Below are positions 52,425-61,422 of a stretch of 64,000 nucleotides of DNA, in pieces. This DNA comes from Glandiceps talaboti (Eukaryota > Hemichordata > Enteropneusta > Spengelidae), in the NCBI RefSeq assembly GCF_964340395.1, contig NC_135557.1, positions 17,769,730 to 17,833,729 of the forward strand, in the 5' to 3' direction. The position numbers were made by a program, and so were the translations under genes. Each line of letters opens with the position of its first letter. Within the stretch, counting starts at the first letter, position 1. The notes below the pieces were generated by a model. It ran no database searches. It was not told the origin of the DNA and saw only the letters and a program-made list of their open reading frames with translations.

Positions 52425-52720
52425 TAAATAATATTAATGATGTTGCTCATTTTTATGTACCGCGTTACCGTATTTTGCTCAAATGTTGTAAAATTATTCC
52501 CTTCAGGCCCATGCCTATAACGACTCAACGGCCATTGCATACGTAAGTTTGATGAAATTCCTTTTCAGCATACACTTCTGTGGAATTATATTGATTTAAT
52601 CATTCACATAGTCCTGTCACACCAGGTCCCCATTTATACAGTTAGGTTGTCTGGGATACAGTGGCTGCTCAAATCAAACCCATGAGCTTTAGCCATTCAG
52701 AAACAAAATGGCAGCATCGC
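52425..52720 (+). mobile_element. Dispersed repeat G, copy 2 (diverged)
   Basis: Shares with 47318-47600, in order: TTGCTCAAATGTTGTAAAAT, TTCAGGCCCATGCCTATAAC, ACTCAACGGCCATTGCATA, AGGTCCCCATTTATACAGTT and TTTAGCCATTCAGAAACAAA. It ends about 270 bp before the first HRM exon. Confidence 0.5.
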
Positions 52721-52990
52721 CATCGAGGATTGAGTAACGGAAAACAGTGAATAGTAATTTAAACAACAAAACATTCGGCTATCATAACCCCAAATTATTT
52801 GTAAACATACTCGGGTATATGCAAACCATATGCAAATATTTTCTACGTGTATTTACATAATGGTACTAAATGTCCTGTTTAAACAACGAACCATTCATTT
52901 GATTGGATTCTGCAAAACAGACGTTACATGTATTTTAAACTTAAAATCTTTTATCCTTCATATATGAGGTCTTTTTTATGCATTTTCCAG

Positions 52991-53134
52991 TCACTGAATC
53001 CAGTACAGCAGCACCAGCCCTCACCACAGAAACAAATTTGGTCCTATGTACAGAAGAAACCGTCGACGGTTATGACTGGCCGTCAACAGCAGCAGGTGAA
53101 AACGCTTCAACATCATGTCCAGATGGTACACAAG
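52991..53134 (+). CDS. Adhesion-type GPCR, HRM exon 1
   Basis: Acceptor TTTTTTATGCATTTTCCAG ends at 52990 and donor CAAG|GTAAAA begins at 53135. Numbering from the signal-peptide Met, this exon carries residues 20-67 plus one base. A Thr/Ser/Ala-rich, probably O-glycosylated linker (TESSTAAPALTTETN) leads into the first half of the hormone-receptor motif: Cys39, Trp49-Pro50, Gly55, Cys62-Pro63, Gly65. An N-glycosylation sequon lies at Asn57 (NAS). The domain is extracellular. In adhesion and secretin-family receptors HRM binds ligands or stabilises the neighbouring GAIN domain. The split G|GA codon places the intron inside the domain, within the conserved Gly that precedes Arg72. Confidence 0.85.
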
Positions 53135-53354
53135 GTAAAATCAAACCACATTTATTCTTGTTCTGTATGGATGTTATTTTGATTTATTTGAATGATGTGT
53201 AAACTTTCCTTTCGCATGTAGTGGTGGTAAAATTTGTAGTAATTATAATAATTCTGTGATAGTGTGATGAGGTTTAGATGACGTCAATGAAATCACTTAT
53301 AAGTAATAAATAATGTAAAAGTATACGAAAAAATATCCAAACTAGTAATACAAT

Positions 53355-53547
53355 TTCATTCGTTCGTTCATTCACTCATTCATTCATTCATTCATTCATC
53401 CATCCATCCATCCATCCATCCATCCATTCATTCATTCATTCATTCATTCATCCATCCATTCATTCATTCATTCATTCATTCATTCATTCATTCATTCATT
53501 CATTCATTCATTCATTCATTCATTCAATTCAATTCAATTCAATTCAA
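53355..53547. repeat. (CATT)n/(CATC)n then (AATTC)n array
   Basis: CATT and CATC units alternate in blocks (CATT, CATC, CATT, CATC, CATT), then a short AATTC pentamer run. Confidence 0.97.
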
Positions 53548-54140
53548 CTTACAGTCTTAAAAGACCTGATTTCCCTGGAATGTGATATAAGACACATTGC
53601 TTTGCATAGAAATGTGACACGAAATTACAAGAAAAATTGAAAACTCACCTCTTTGAATAACTGTAAAGAAAATGTTGAAAGTTATACCGGAATAAAAGCA
53701 TATTATTCATCACCATATTTACCATTCAGTGTAATATAATGGTTAGGCCACGTGACTTAACATAGCGTTGGTCGGGATATCGAAAACGCGCATTTCATGT
53801 TATTTGGTCTAACCTATTGGAAATAATGCTACATAGAATAATGATATATGTCTCCAGTTCCCTTGAGGACGTTTCCATGTCATTACACAGGTCGGTATGT
53901 TATTACAAAAAAGAAATATTTCAACCTTTAATTCAATTAACAACACGTTCATTTTTCCAACATAAAATATCCACTCATGGGAAATTCGTCACGGTCAATG
54001 ACTAAAGAAACATACACATTACTGTGTGTATTGAACGACGGGTATGTGTAATAAGTTCAGGATATGACACAGTGTTTGTAAAAATGAAATATGAGTATGT
54101 TGCAACATATTATATGTGTATTATTTATACATACAATATG

Positions 54141-54146
<6 letters not shown>
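53548..54146. other. Receptor intron 2, unique AT-rich sequence
   Basis: No exon recognised. A 62-codon frame at 53817-54005 is unsupported. Confidence 0.4.
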
Positions 54147-54222
<76 letters not shown>

Positions 54223-54301
54223 AGGGTAGAAGAAAATCAAGTCGGGTTTTTCGTCTCTACAAGCCTGTTTCGTGAGTAAATCACTCGTCAGGAGATGTTG
54301 A

Positions 54302-54373
<72 letters not shown>
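54147..54373. repeat. Two (TA)n arrays around a 90-bp island
   Basis: TA at 54147-54218 and 54307-54373 bracket an island with TCGGGTTTTTCGTCTCTACA and GTTTCGTGAGTAAATCACTC followed by GTCAGGAG. The island resembles the end of an inserted element. Confidence 0.9.
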
Positions 54374-54377
<4 letters not shown>

Positions 54378-54429
54378 CATTATTATATATGTGTATATGG
54401 TATTATTCATCATAGGGATTAATAATACT

Positions 54430-54520
54430 TAGCACCATGACTACCACAGGGAAGCACAAAACCTGTTACAGAAACCAAAGTATCATATTCTACGGGTTTG
54501 GGACAAGCCTTTCGTGAGGC
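54430..54520 (+). repeat. Local duplication H, copy 1
   Basis: CACCATGACTACCACAGGGA, AGCACAAAACC and GAAACCAAAGTATCATA recur at 54880-54938 with about 80-85% identity. Confidence 0.6.
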
Positions 54521-54879
54521 AGAAAAGTATCATGAATCTATAATTTCCACTTTTCTCAATTGTAGTGATTGGCGTCTACTGCTATGGCTAGACACATTAT
54601 GTATTGTTGTGATGCAGATTACCCGTATATCTCAATAGTGACGCTAATTAAATATGTATGTTATGTTGTTTAATGTAATTAGAACAAAATGGTCGGATAA
54701 ATTTGTACGTTGCAGTTTCTGTATTTTTCATACTGGATAGAGCGTTGGTCAAGGACGGACGGGGCCCTGCCTCTGTCCGATCTCAGCGCTATCTATGTAC
54801 AGAAATGAAGTCATATTGTTATGCTCAATATTCGGTCTACAAGGTGCTTATATACATTTATTATACTTCACTATATGTC

Positions 54880-54960
54880 ACCATGACTATCACTGGGAAG
54901 CCCAAAAAAACGGTTAGAGAAACCAAAGTATCATAAATTTCTACGAGCTTTCCTACCCCT
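54880..54960 (+). repeat. Local duplication H, copy 2
   Basis: CACCATGACTATCACTGGGA and GAAACCAAAGTATCATA repeat the block 450 bp upstream. It ends about 40 bp before the next exon. Confidence 0.6.
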
Positions 54961-54995
54961 ACTTATCCTGAAAACTCTTTCTTTTGTAAATACAG

Positions 54996-55090
54996 GACAG
55001 ATTTACAGGTTTTGTGAAGATGATGCCACATGGACCATTTTGGATTTTACAAGATGCACATCGCCTACATTAACAAACTTACAAACAGAG
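54996..55090 (+). CDS. Adhesion-type GPCR, HRM exon 2
   Basis: Acceptor TCTTTCTTTTGTAAATACAG ends at 54995 and donor GAG|GTAAGTAT begins at 55091. The exon opens with GA, completing Gly68, and encodes residues 68-99 ending on a full codon (phase 0). It supplies the second half of the HRM domain: Gly68, Arg72, Cys74, Trp80, Cys88 in the order G-x3-R-x-C-x5-W-x7-C, which is the family signature. With Cys39 and Cys62 this makes the four expected cysteines. The last residues (TSPTLTNLQTE) lead to the GAIN region. Reading on the exon is open only in the phase demanded by the previous exon, strong support for the join. Confidence 0.88.
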
Positions 55091-55749
55091 GTAAGTATAC
55101 GTTTGAAGCTTTTTCAGTAACACTTATAGGTCGAGTTGCCTACACCACTTGTTAAATGGGATAACATAACGGCCTTATATATCTTTGCATATTGTAATTT
55201 GTTTTTAAATTAGGACATACCCAATGTGATAAAAGAAGCACACCAAATTTAGAATTCAGCAATGGAACGTATATCTCTAAGGGGGATAGTACCCAGAGTA
55301 ACAGGTTGCTATGATTTGAACATTGAACGCTCGCTTGATACTCTTTCTTATTAGCTATTGCTATAAACAAACTTTGAGGCCAAATAATGGAAAGGTGATA
55401 TGGTTCTCGTTACATACCTTTCCAGTAACTGTTTAGGGTGGTTCCAGTATTGGAAATTGGCCGATCAATGCAATTATTCTTGTTGTTGATCTCCCATACA
55501 TTCAATCCTGACATTAGTTTTTATGGTTATATTTCATTGTCTTTGAAATCTGTTGGGGTACACTTTGTAATCTGTTACCATGTTTAGCATAAAATTAATT
55601 TATATGATAATGTCCTTTGTAAGTAAAGGAATGGTCTCTCATTGAGGATGAAGAATATCGCATGGATTTAGTTTTCTTAATATATATGCTGTCTTCAATG
55701 AAGAAAAAGATAAGAAATTCCAAAAATAAAACGACTTTAGTAATAAACC
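55091..55749. other. Receptor intron 3, 5' part
   Basis: Nothing recognised before the palindrome at 55750. Confidence 0.4.
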
Positions 55750-55804
55750 AACTAATAACGTTGTACGGCGAGGTCATTGATCTCGTCGTACAACGTTATT
55801 AGTT
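55750..55804. repeat. Near-perfect 23-bp-arm palindrome
   Basis: AACTAATAACGTTGTACGGC continuing GAG pairs with its reverse complement around the 9-base loop GTCATTGAT. The only mismatch becomes a G-U pair in RNA. It may be a miniature foldback element or the end of one. As it lies in an intron, it would form a stable stem in the pre-mRNA. Confidence 0.9.
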
Positions 55805-55976
55805 CAAACTATCAAAAATAACTTTATAAATAGGTATAGAAATAAAGAAGTCTGTAACCTGTATGGCAGTTATCGAGGCGATTATAATTATTATGGAAGA
55901 AATTAGAAAGAATTGGAAAGGTATAATTGATTGACGAATGAAATGTTAGGAATATATATAAACTTATGAATATACA

Positions 55977-56038
<62 letters not shown>

Positions 56039-56186
56039 TGTACATACATACATACATACATACATACATACATACACATACACACACATACATACACACA
56101 CACATACATACATACATACATACATACATACATACATACATACATACATACATACATACATACATACATACATACATACATACATG
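55977..56186. repeat. (TACA)n array with ACAC variants
   Basis: TACA with a TATATTGTACA break at 56035 and ACACACA words near 56075-56105. Confidence 0.97.
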
Positions 56187-57060
56187 GTGTAACTCTATTA
56201 TTCTGAAAACGAGGTCTAAATGGGAATTTCGACAAATATTATATTCATTGAGTTTTCAGCGACTATAACTATGAAAATAATTTCGTGGTCTTCCCAATTT
56301 AGTATTATAATATTTTAGATATATATCAGCTTTCTGATCTCGTGTATACATTTCAGTCTATTATTCGCTTATATTACATGGTTCTTTTGTTGCTAGAATC
56401 AATAACCGTTCCATGAAAACCAAATTTATTTAGCTATGAGAGCAATATATTCTAATTACTTGACATTGCCCTAATCCCTAGCTGCGGTATTATATGCACA
56501 CATATTGGCCCGACCCATGTAATATTCCCTAACGTTTGCATAAAAAGTAATTTATATGCTTATCCTAGCACCACTGTGGAACAACACAGTGCAATAAATC
56601 TAAAGTTTTAATATACACGATAAACGTATTAATATTTAATTATTCATGGGAAAAACGTGATGAAGAAGTAATATATCAAATTATATTGTACAGTCACCAG
56701 AAGTGTAACTTGGCAATTTTTCCGGAATTTCTTATCACTTTATCGCAAAAAATTCATAAATGTTGGTGGAAGTGTATGAGTATAGTAAATATTTAAATTT
56801 TAATTAAATTGTCACTGAAAATTAGAAATAGTATAAGAAAGTATTTTTGGAAATTAATTTTACCTAATACAGATCAAAAGTAGCAGTTTGAGCCTTTCCT
56901 GTTGGTAAAGGTGTTTCCCTTGTCTGTAAGCATTAAACGTTTACACCATGAAGATATCAAACGTTAGGCAAGAACATTTTGAAATGATTTTCCTTATAAG
57001 AAATATGATATATGGTCATTTTTTGTACAAACAATATGTTTAAAAACAAAGGCAAAATAT
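56187..57060. other. Receptor intron 3, unique AT-rich sequence
   Basis: No exon, RNA gene or repeat was recognised. Confidence 0.4.
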
Positions 57061-57145
57061 CGTCGTAACCACAGCCTCTTTTACGGCACCTTCCGAGACG
57101 TACCGCTTCTCAGAAATATGTGTTCTGGCTTACGAGAATGAAGTA
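57061..57145 (+). repeat. Diverged dispersed repeat F, copy 2
   Basis: Shares CGTCGTAACCACAGCCTCTT and CTTACGAGAATGAA in the same order as 30755-30860. Confidence 0.4.
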
Positions 57146-57210
57146 AAAAGGAATTTCATAACATTTTTTAAAGTAAGACTAATAGTGAATTCGTGTGCCT
57201 TATTTTTTAC

Positions 57211-57211
57211 A

Positions 57212-57259
<48 letters not shown>
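57211..57259. repeat. (GTCT)n microsatellite
   Basis: About 12 GTCT units (the reverse complement of the GACA arrays elsewhere). Confidence 0.96.
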
Positions 57260-57261
<2 letters not shown>

Positions 57262-57299
57262 GGGGTGGATATTTATTCTTGTGTTAATTGCGTTACACA

Positions 57300-57440
57300 T
57301 TATTGCTTTGCTCTTGGACCCCAGGGAAAAAAAATCTTCCGATTTTATTGTGTTATCTAAGCACATTGTGATGTTGTTGCAATGTCACATCGCATGTGTT
57401 ATTTTTAACTGTGCTGAATAAAACAAACAAATAAACAAAA
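57300..57440 (+). mobile_element. Possible LINE 3' UTR beside a splice acceptor
   Basis: CTCTTGGACCCCAGGGAAAA, then CTGAATAAAACAAACAAATA and AACAAAAA resemble a LINE 3' end. It finishes about 20 bp before the acceptor of the next exon, so the insertion supplies or borders the splice-site region. No reverse transcriptase is visible. Confidence 0.3.
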
Positions 57441-57457
57441 ACTCTTTACATTCACAG

Positions 57458-57649
57458 GCAACCAATATAGTTGATTCTGCGTCCGAATACCTTCTGCTTG
57501 CTGAAGATTTACAGAACGCTTCAAAACCTGCCAAGATTGTATTTTCTGGAGATCTTCTGGCGGCCATATCTATCATGTACAATCTGATAGAAGATAGTTT
57601 TTTGATAAGTTGCAATGCCACGGCATCAGTCGTGGAAAACTTTACAAAT
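57458..57649 (+). CDS. Adhesion-type GPCR, GAIN-region exon 1
   Basis: Acceptor CTTTACATTCACAG ends at 57457 and donor AAT|GTAAGTAG begins at 57650. The 192 bp encode residues 100-163 with full codons at both ends (phase 0-0). Amphipathic helical segments (ATNIVDSASEYLLLAEDLQN and GDLLAAISIMYNLIEDSF) are typical of GAIN subdomain A, where HRM-containing receptors place a helix followed by a GDLLxAxxxL helix. Sequons occur at Asn119 (NAS), Asn152 (NAT) and Asn160 (NFT), as expected for an ectodomain. Cys151 is a possible disulfide partner for Cys210 in the last exon. The GAIN assignment follows from helix pattern and position after HRM; the autoproteolytic GPS would come much later. Confidence 0.82.
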
Positions 57650-58855
57650 GTAAGTAGTCAGTGCATTACCTATAGGAGCCTCTATTTAATTTATATGCTT
57701 TTCATGACCGGACCGCCCCTATTTATTGCTACGCCTCTCATCACCAGACCGAAACTATATTTCTTCAATTTAGCACAATTAACAAACAAACCTACGCCCT
57801 CTACGGTAGGAGTAGAAACAATTTTACAACGTCACTGATGGTAAGATGGCGACCACACGAATGCATTTCTGAGTCATCTAGACTGATAAAAGTACGATTA
57901 CGAATTGAGAGTTTTGTTTTTGTACTTTTTTATTCTTAACGACCAAATGACCTATCCATTTAAGATGCTATGATGAGGAAAGTAGAAATTATGAATTCAA
58001 ACGCTCTTCTCTGTGTACTATGTACGTGGCTGTATAAGTTGTGCGTTTTTGAAATTGCAGTTGTTTTGTTATACAATTGTGACGTAGACACACAAACAGG
58101 AACATACAATACTATGACAGAACCCCATCACACGTGAGTGCAAGTCAGGTGTACGCAGGGGGTATTTGCACGAGTGTTTGCAGTGTTCACTGCGCCCGTA
58201 CCTTCAAGAGCATAGCGACTGAAAGTGCAGCAGAAAATAATGCAAGCAAGCCTGCAAATACTCTTGAGTTCACATACTGGAACTCGGGTGGCATAGTCCT
58301 CTGTTATTATAATTTATATCTCTCTGAAACAGCTAATTTCCATAAAAATCATACATCATAAATCACGCGATTTCGTGTGAAGCGAACGATCGCCTCAATA
58401 TTTGCTTATTATTTCCATGCAGGTATGCAATAATGTTTTCGGTATTGCACTGCAGTGAATACCACTAGTATGCGCACGCACCTAGTGCAAGAAATCACTG
58501 GTACATATGTAATAATAATGTTGTGTATTAGGCTGTAATCAACATTTATCACACCACTTGAAATATCTGACTATTATGCTGTATATTATGAAAGTCGTAA
58601 TCATAAATTGTGTGCGCATCACTTTTATGCTATTTCAATAATATAAATGCATAATATTGCATATAGATAAAGTCCACATTCATGGGTCAATTGCCATTTC
58701 GCTGATAAATAAGCCGTTGTGATATCTGAAAGCTAAAGAGATGATGTCATTTTGGAATAATTGTTCTAGTTTCTTTTCATCTTGCTGTTACATGTTTTCA
58801 TTTACCTCCATTTTGCATTTCTGTCTGACTGTCTTTAATTTATTTTATATTTTAG
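57650..58855. other. Receptor intron 4
   Basis: About 1.2 kb of AT-rich sequence. A 75-codon frame at 58134-58361 has no flanking splice signals and is rejected as an exon. Confidence 0.45.
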
Positions 58856-58924
58856 GCTGTCCTTACCACCACCAGCTATCTACTAGACGCAAGCTATACC
58901 GATCTTTGGACAGAAATTCAACAG
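58856..58924 (+). CDS. Adhesion-type GPCR, GAIN-region exon 2
   Basis: Acceptor CTTTAATTTATTTTATATTTTAG ends at 58855 and donor CAG|GTACTATG begins at 58925. This 69-bp exon, phase 0-0, encodes residues 164-186. Its sequence (AVLTTTSYLLD...LWTEIQQ) has the pattern of the GAIN subdomain A helix in which a TTSxLLD motif precedes a Trp-containing segment; latrophilin- and BAI-like receptors have a similar VLxTxSxLLDxxNxxxW. The small symmetrical exon could be skipped without a frameshift. Confidence 0.8.
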
Positions 58925-59127
58925 GTACTATGTTTTATCATCTTTGAGTTTATTCAAAATGCAAGACTAATGAATGTTCTGCATGAATAACAAGTCATTG
59001 GCACCAAGTTTACTTCAACCATGATACTGATAATCTCATAAATGCATCTGTATATCTTTCCAACATTCCATCCTTCCATATACATTTATGTACAGGCACA
59101 CACAGACACACAGAAGGCACAATCACA

Positions 59128-59358
59128 TGTATGTATGTATGCATGCATGTATGTATGTATGTATGTATGTATGTATGTATGTATGTATGTATGTATGTAT
59201 GTATGTGTGTGTGTGTATGTATGTATGTATGTATGTATGTATGTATGCATGCATCTCGCACGCATGCACGCACACACACACACACACATACATATATACA
59301 TACATACATACATACATACATACATACATACATACATACATACATACATACATACATA
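59128..59358. repeat. Mirror-paired (TATG)n and (TACA)n arrays
   Basis: About 125 bases of TATG (with GCATGC and TGTG variants) are followed, after a short GCATGCATCTCGCACGCATG-type spacer, by about 70 bases of TACA, the reverse complement of the first array. The pair can fold into a long hairpin. All frames of 81-156 codons here are artefacts. Confidence 0.97.
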
Positions 59359-60071
59359 CCTTTATCACATATACATTTGTTACACATATTACTATAGTAC
59401 GTGTGCAAGTTTTTTTTTTAAATTTACACCTTGATGTCTATTATTATGACTATTATAATATCGTTAGAAAGAGGAAGTTGTTGAAAATAAGATCGGCATG
59501 TATTTTATTAATGTCCCACTTCACTTTTTCAAAGACATGTTTGGTATTTCATGACTAAATATAATAATCACACAGATGTATAAATATTACATTATCTCTT
59601 CCATAAGATAATACTACTCAAACACACCATACCTACGGCATAATTACTTGCGGCGATTATAACATGTTATTAAAATATAAAACATTCATTCGATTGGCAC
59701 TCTAGATATACGATTGACTGTGCTAACAAGTGTTTGAGGGACAGAGAGAGAGAGTGAGTGTACGTTTGAGGCGTGATATGCATTATTGCAGCCTAAGCCT
59801 TCAGAGCTCGTCAGTTTTGTTAATGGACACTAGCAGCTATATAAATGATAATTTCATATTATACTGAGCGGTCCATGTACTCTTCACTTACGAATGTCAC
59901 CTTCATATAGCTATATAGTTGGAATGGAATATATATTTACTAGCTTGACGTAAATCCATACTGAATATTTTTTATAGTGCGTCATCGTATGGTTTATTTG
60001 CATAGTAAACTGTGTTTTTTAAAATGATTTTTCACCTATGCTCTAATTTTTTGTAACCTTTTCTTCTTCAG
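59359..60071. other. Receptor intron 5, 3' part
   Basis: No exon seen. It holds a short GAGAGAGAGTGAGTG run near 59745 and a pyrimidine-rich end leading to the acceptor at 60071. Confidence 0.45.
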
Positions 60072-60192
60072 ATTTCTGATGCGAATGCAGTTCTTACTTT
60101 GATGCAAAAACTAGATTCTTTTTCTGGGGACGTCTTAGCATGTCTGTCACAAGTGAATGTTTCCAAAATACAAGTGTTATCTTCGAATTTAG
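60072..60192 (+). CDS. Adhesion-type GPCR, GAIN-region exon 3 (last in window)
   Basis: Acceptor TTTTCTTCTTCAG ends at 60071 and donor TTAG|GTGAGTAG begins at 60193. It encodes residues 187-226 and one base of the next codon (phase 1). The exon (ANAVLTLMQKLDSFSGDVLA, then CLSQVNVSKIQVLSSNL) matches the GAIN pattern of a helix with LLxxLExFA followed by a strand region. Cys210 and a sequon at Asn215 (NVS) are visible. The next exon should start with two bases completing a codon. None with a convincing acceptor and donor was found before 64000, so the rest of GAIN, the GPS and the seven helices lie to the right. Confidence 0.82.
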
Positions 60193-60410
60193 GTGAGTAG
60201 TTTGACCTGGTGTATTTTCTTGATGATTTAAATAATTACCATATGCTACCAGTGGTGGAGGAGTAGAGTCATAACCATACATAATTTATAGCTTACAATC
60301 GCCATATTGTTCCAGGTAACACAAATACGATGATTTCATATTTAAGTTTCAACATTTTAAAAAAAAAGGATCATTGGCATCGTATACATATTTCGCTACA
60401 GTTGACATAA

Positions 60411-60568
60411 AGGACGCACGCACGCACACACACACATACGCATGCACACATACATACATACATACATACATACATACATACATACATACATACATACATA
60501 CATACATACATACATAACGCACGCACACACACACATACATACATACATACATACATACATACATACAT

Positions 60569-60599
<31 letters not shown>

Positions 60600-60734
60600 T
60601 ACATACATACATACATACATACATACATACATACATACATACATACATACATACACACATACAATGTACATACATACATACATACATACATACATACATA
60701 CATACATACATACAATGTACATACATACATACAT

Positions 60735-60773
<39 letters not shown>

Positions 60774-60846
60774 CATACATACATACATACATACATACAT
60801 ACATACATACATACATACATACATACATACATACATACATACACAT
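60411..60846. repeat. (TACA)n array with repeated AC blocks, about 435 bp
   Basis: Five TACA runs are separated by ACACAC blocks and by two ACAATGTACA breaks (60661 and 60713), evidence of block duplication. It starts some 220 bp after the exon. Confidence 0.97.
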
Positions 60847-61212
60847 ATTCATGCATACCTAGTGTTATTATATTATTTGGAACTGTAAATGTGGTCTTTA
60901 TTCGTTTCCCATGACCAACACCCTACGCACTAAGCTATTCAGCTGATAGATTATACTTCATTAATTAAAATCCTGCACACGATACACTTTAGTCAACGCT
61001 TTTAAGCAGTCATCGCAATACCATGCAGTAGAGCCAGTCCATTAAACATTCAGTTCTCGTCGACAGGATTTCTCCTTGAATGCTATACCTTCAACTCGTA
61101 TAATACCCCTGTCGATAATTTAAAATGTTTTAAGATGCCGGACAGACATCCCGTGGCAGATTACACCATCGATTAAAAGCGGCCGTGCACAGCAAACAGA
61201 TTGTTTTGCTAG

Positions 61213-61422
61213 AAGGCTAAAGATATACATTTTGGCGTGTCTGGGCTTCCTCGGCATGAACTGAAAGAACATGGCTGTTGGATATTTATAATTGCATTTT
61301 TATCCGACCCTGATGCCAGGAGGCTAAAGATACATTTTGACGTGGGACGTGTCAGGACTGTCTCGGCATTATCTAAAAAGCACATATGGCTGATGGACAT
61401 TTGCAATTGTATTTCCAGACCA
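61213..61422 (+). repeat. Diverged tandem duplication of about 107-112 bp
   Basis: AGGCTAAAGATA then TACATTTTGGCGTG at 61214 recurs at 61321 as AGGCTAAAGATACATTTTGACG. TCGGCAT, ACATGGCTG/ACATATGGCTG, ATTGCAT/ATTGTAT and CCGACC/CCAGACC follow in both units. Both strands stay open (107 codons +, 104 codons -), which hints at an old coding element, but no family is recognised. Confidence 0.6.

Noticed and set aside
58134-58361. Possible extra receptor exon between GAIN exons
   Set aside because: No acceptor or donor around it, and the neighbouring phase-0 exons join without it.
59010-59558. Frames of 130-156 codons
   Set aside because: Products of the paired TATG/TACA arrays; no non-repeat domain.
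60349-60888. Frames of 146-167 codons on both strands
   Set aside because: They lie entirely on the TACA/AC array within a receptor intron.
61047-61170. Acceptor-like GTCGACAG followed by 37 open codons in the phase needed after the last exon
   Set aside because: Poor pyrimidine tract, runs into a stop, no donor, and no GAIN resemblance.
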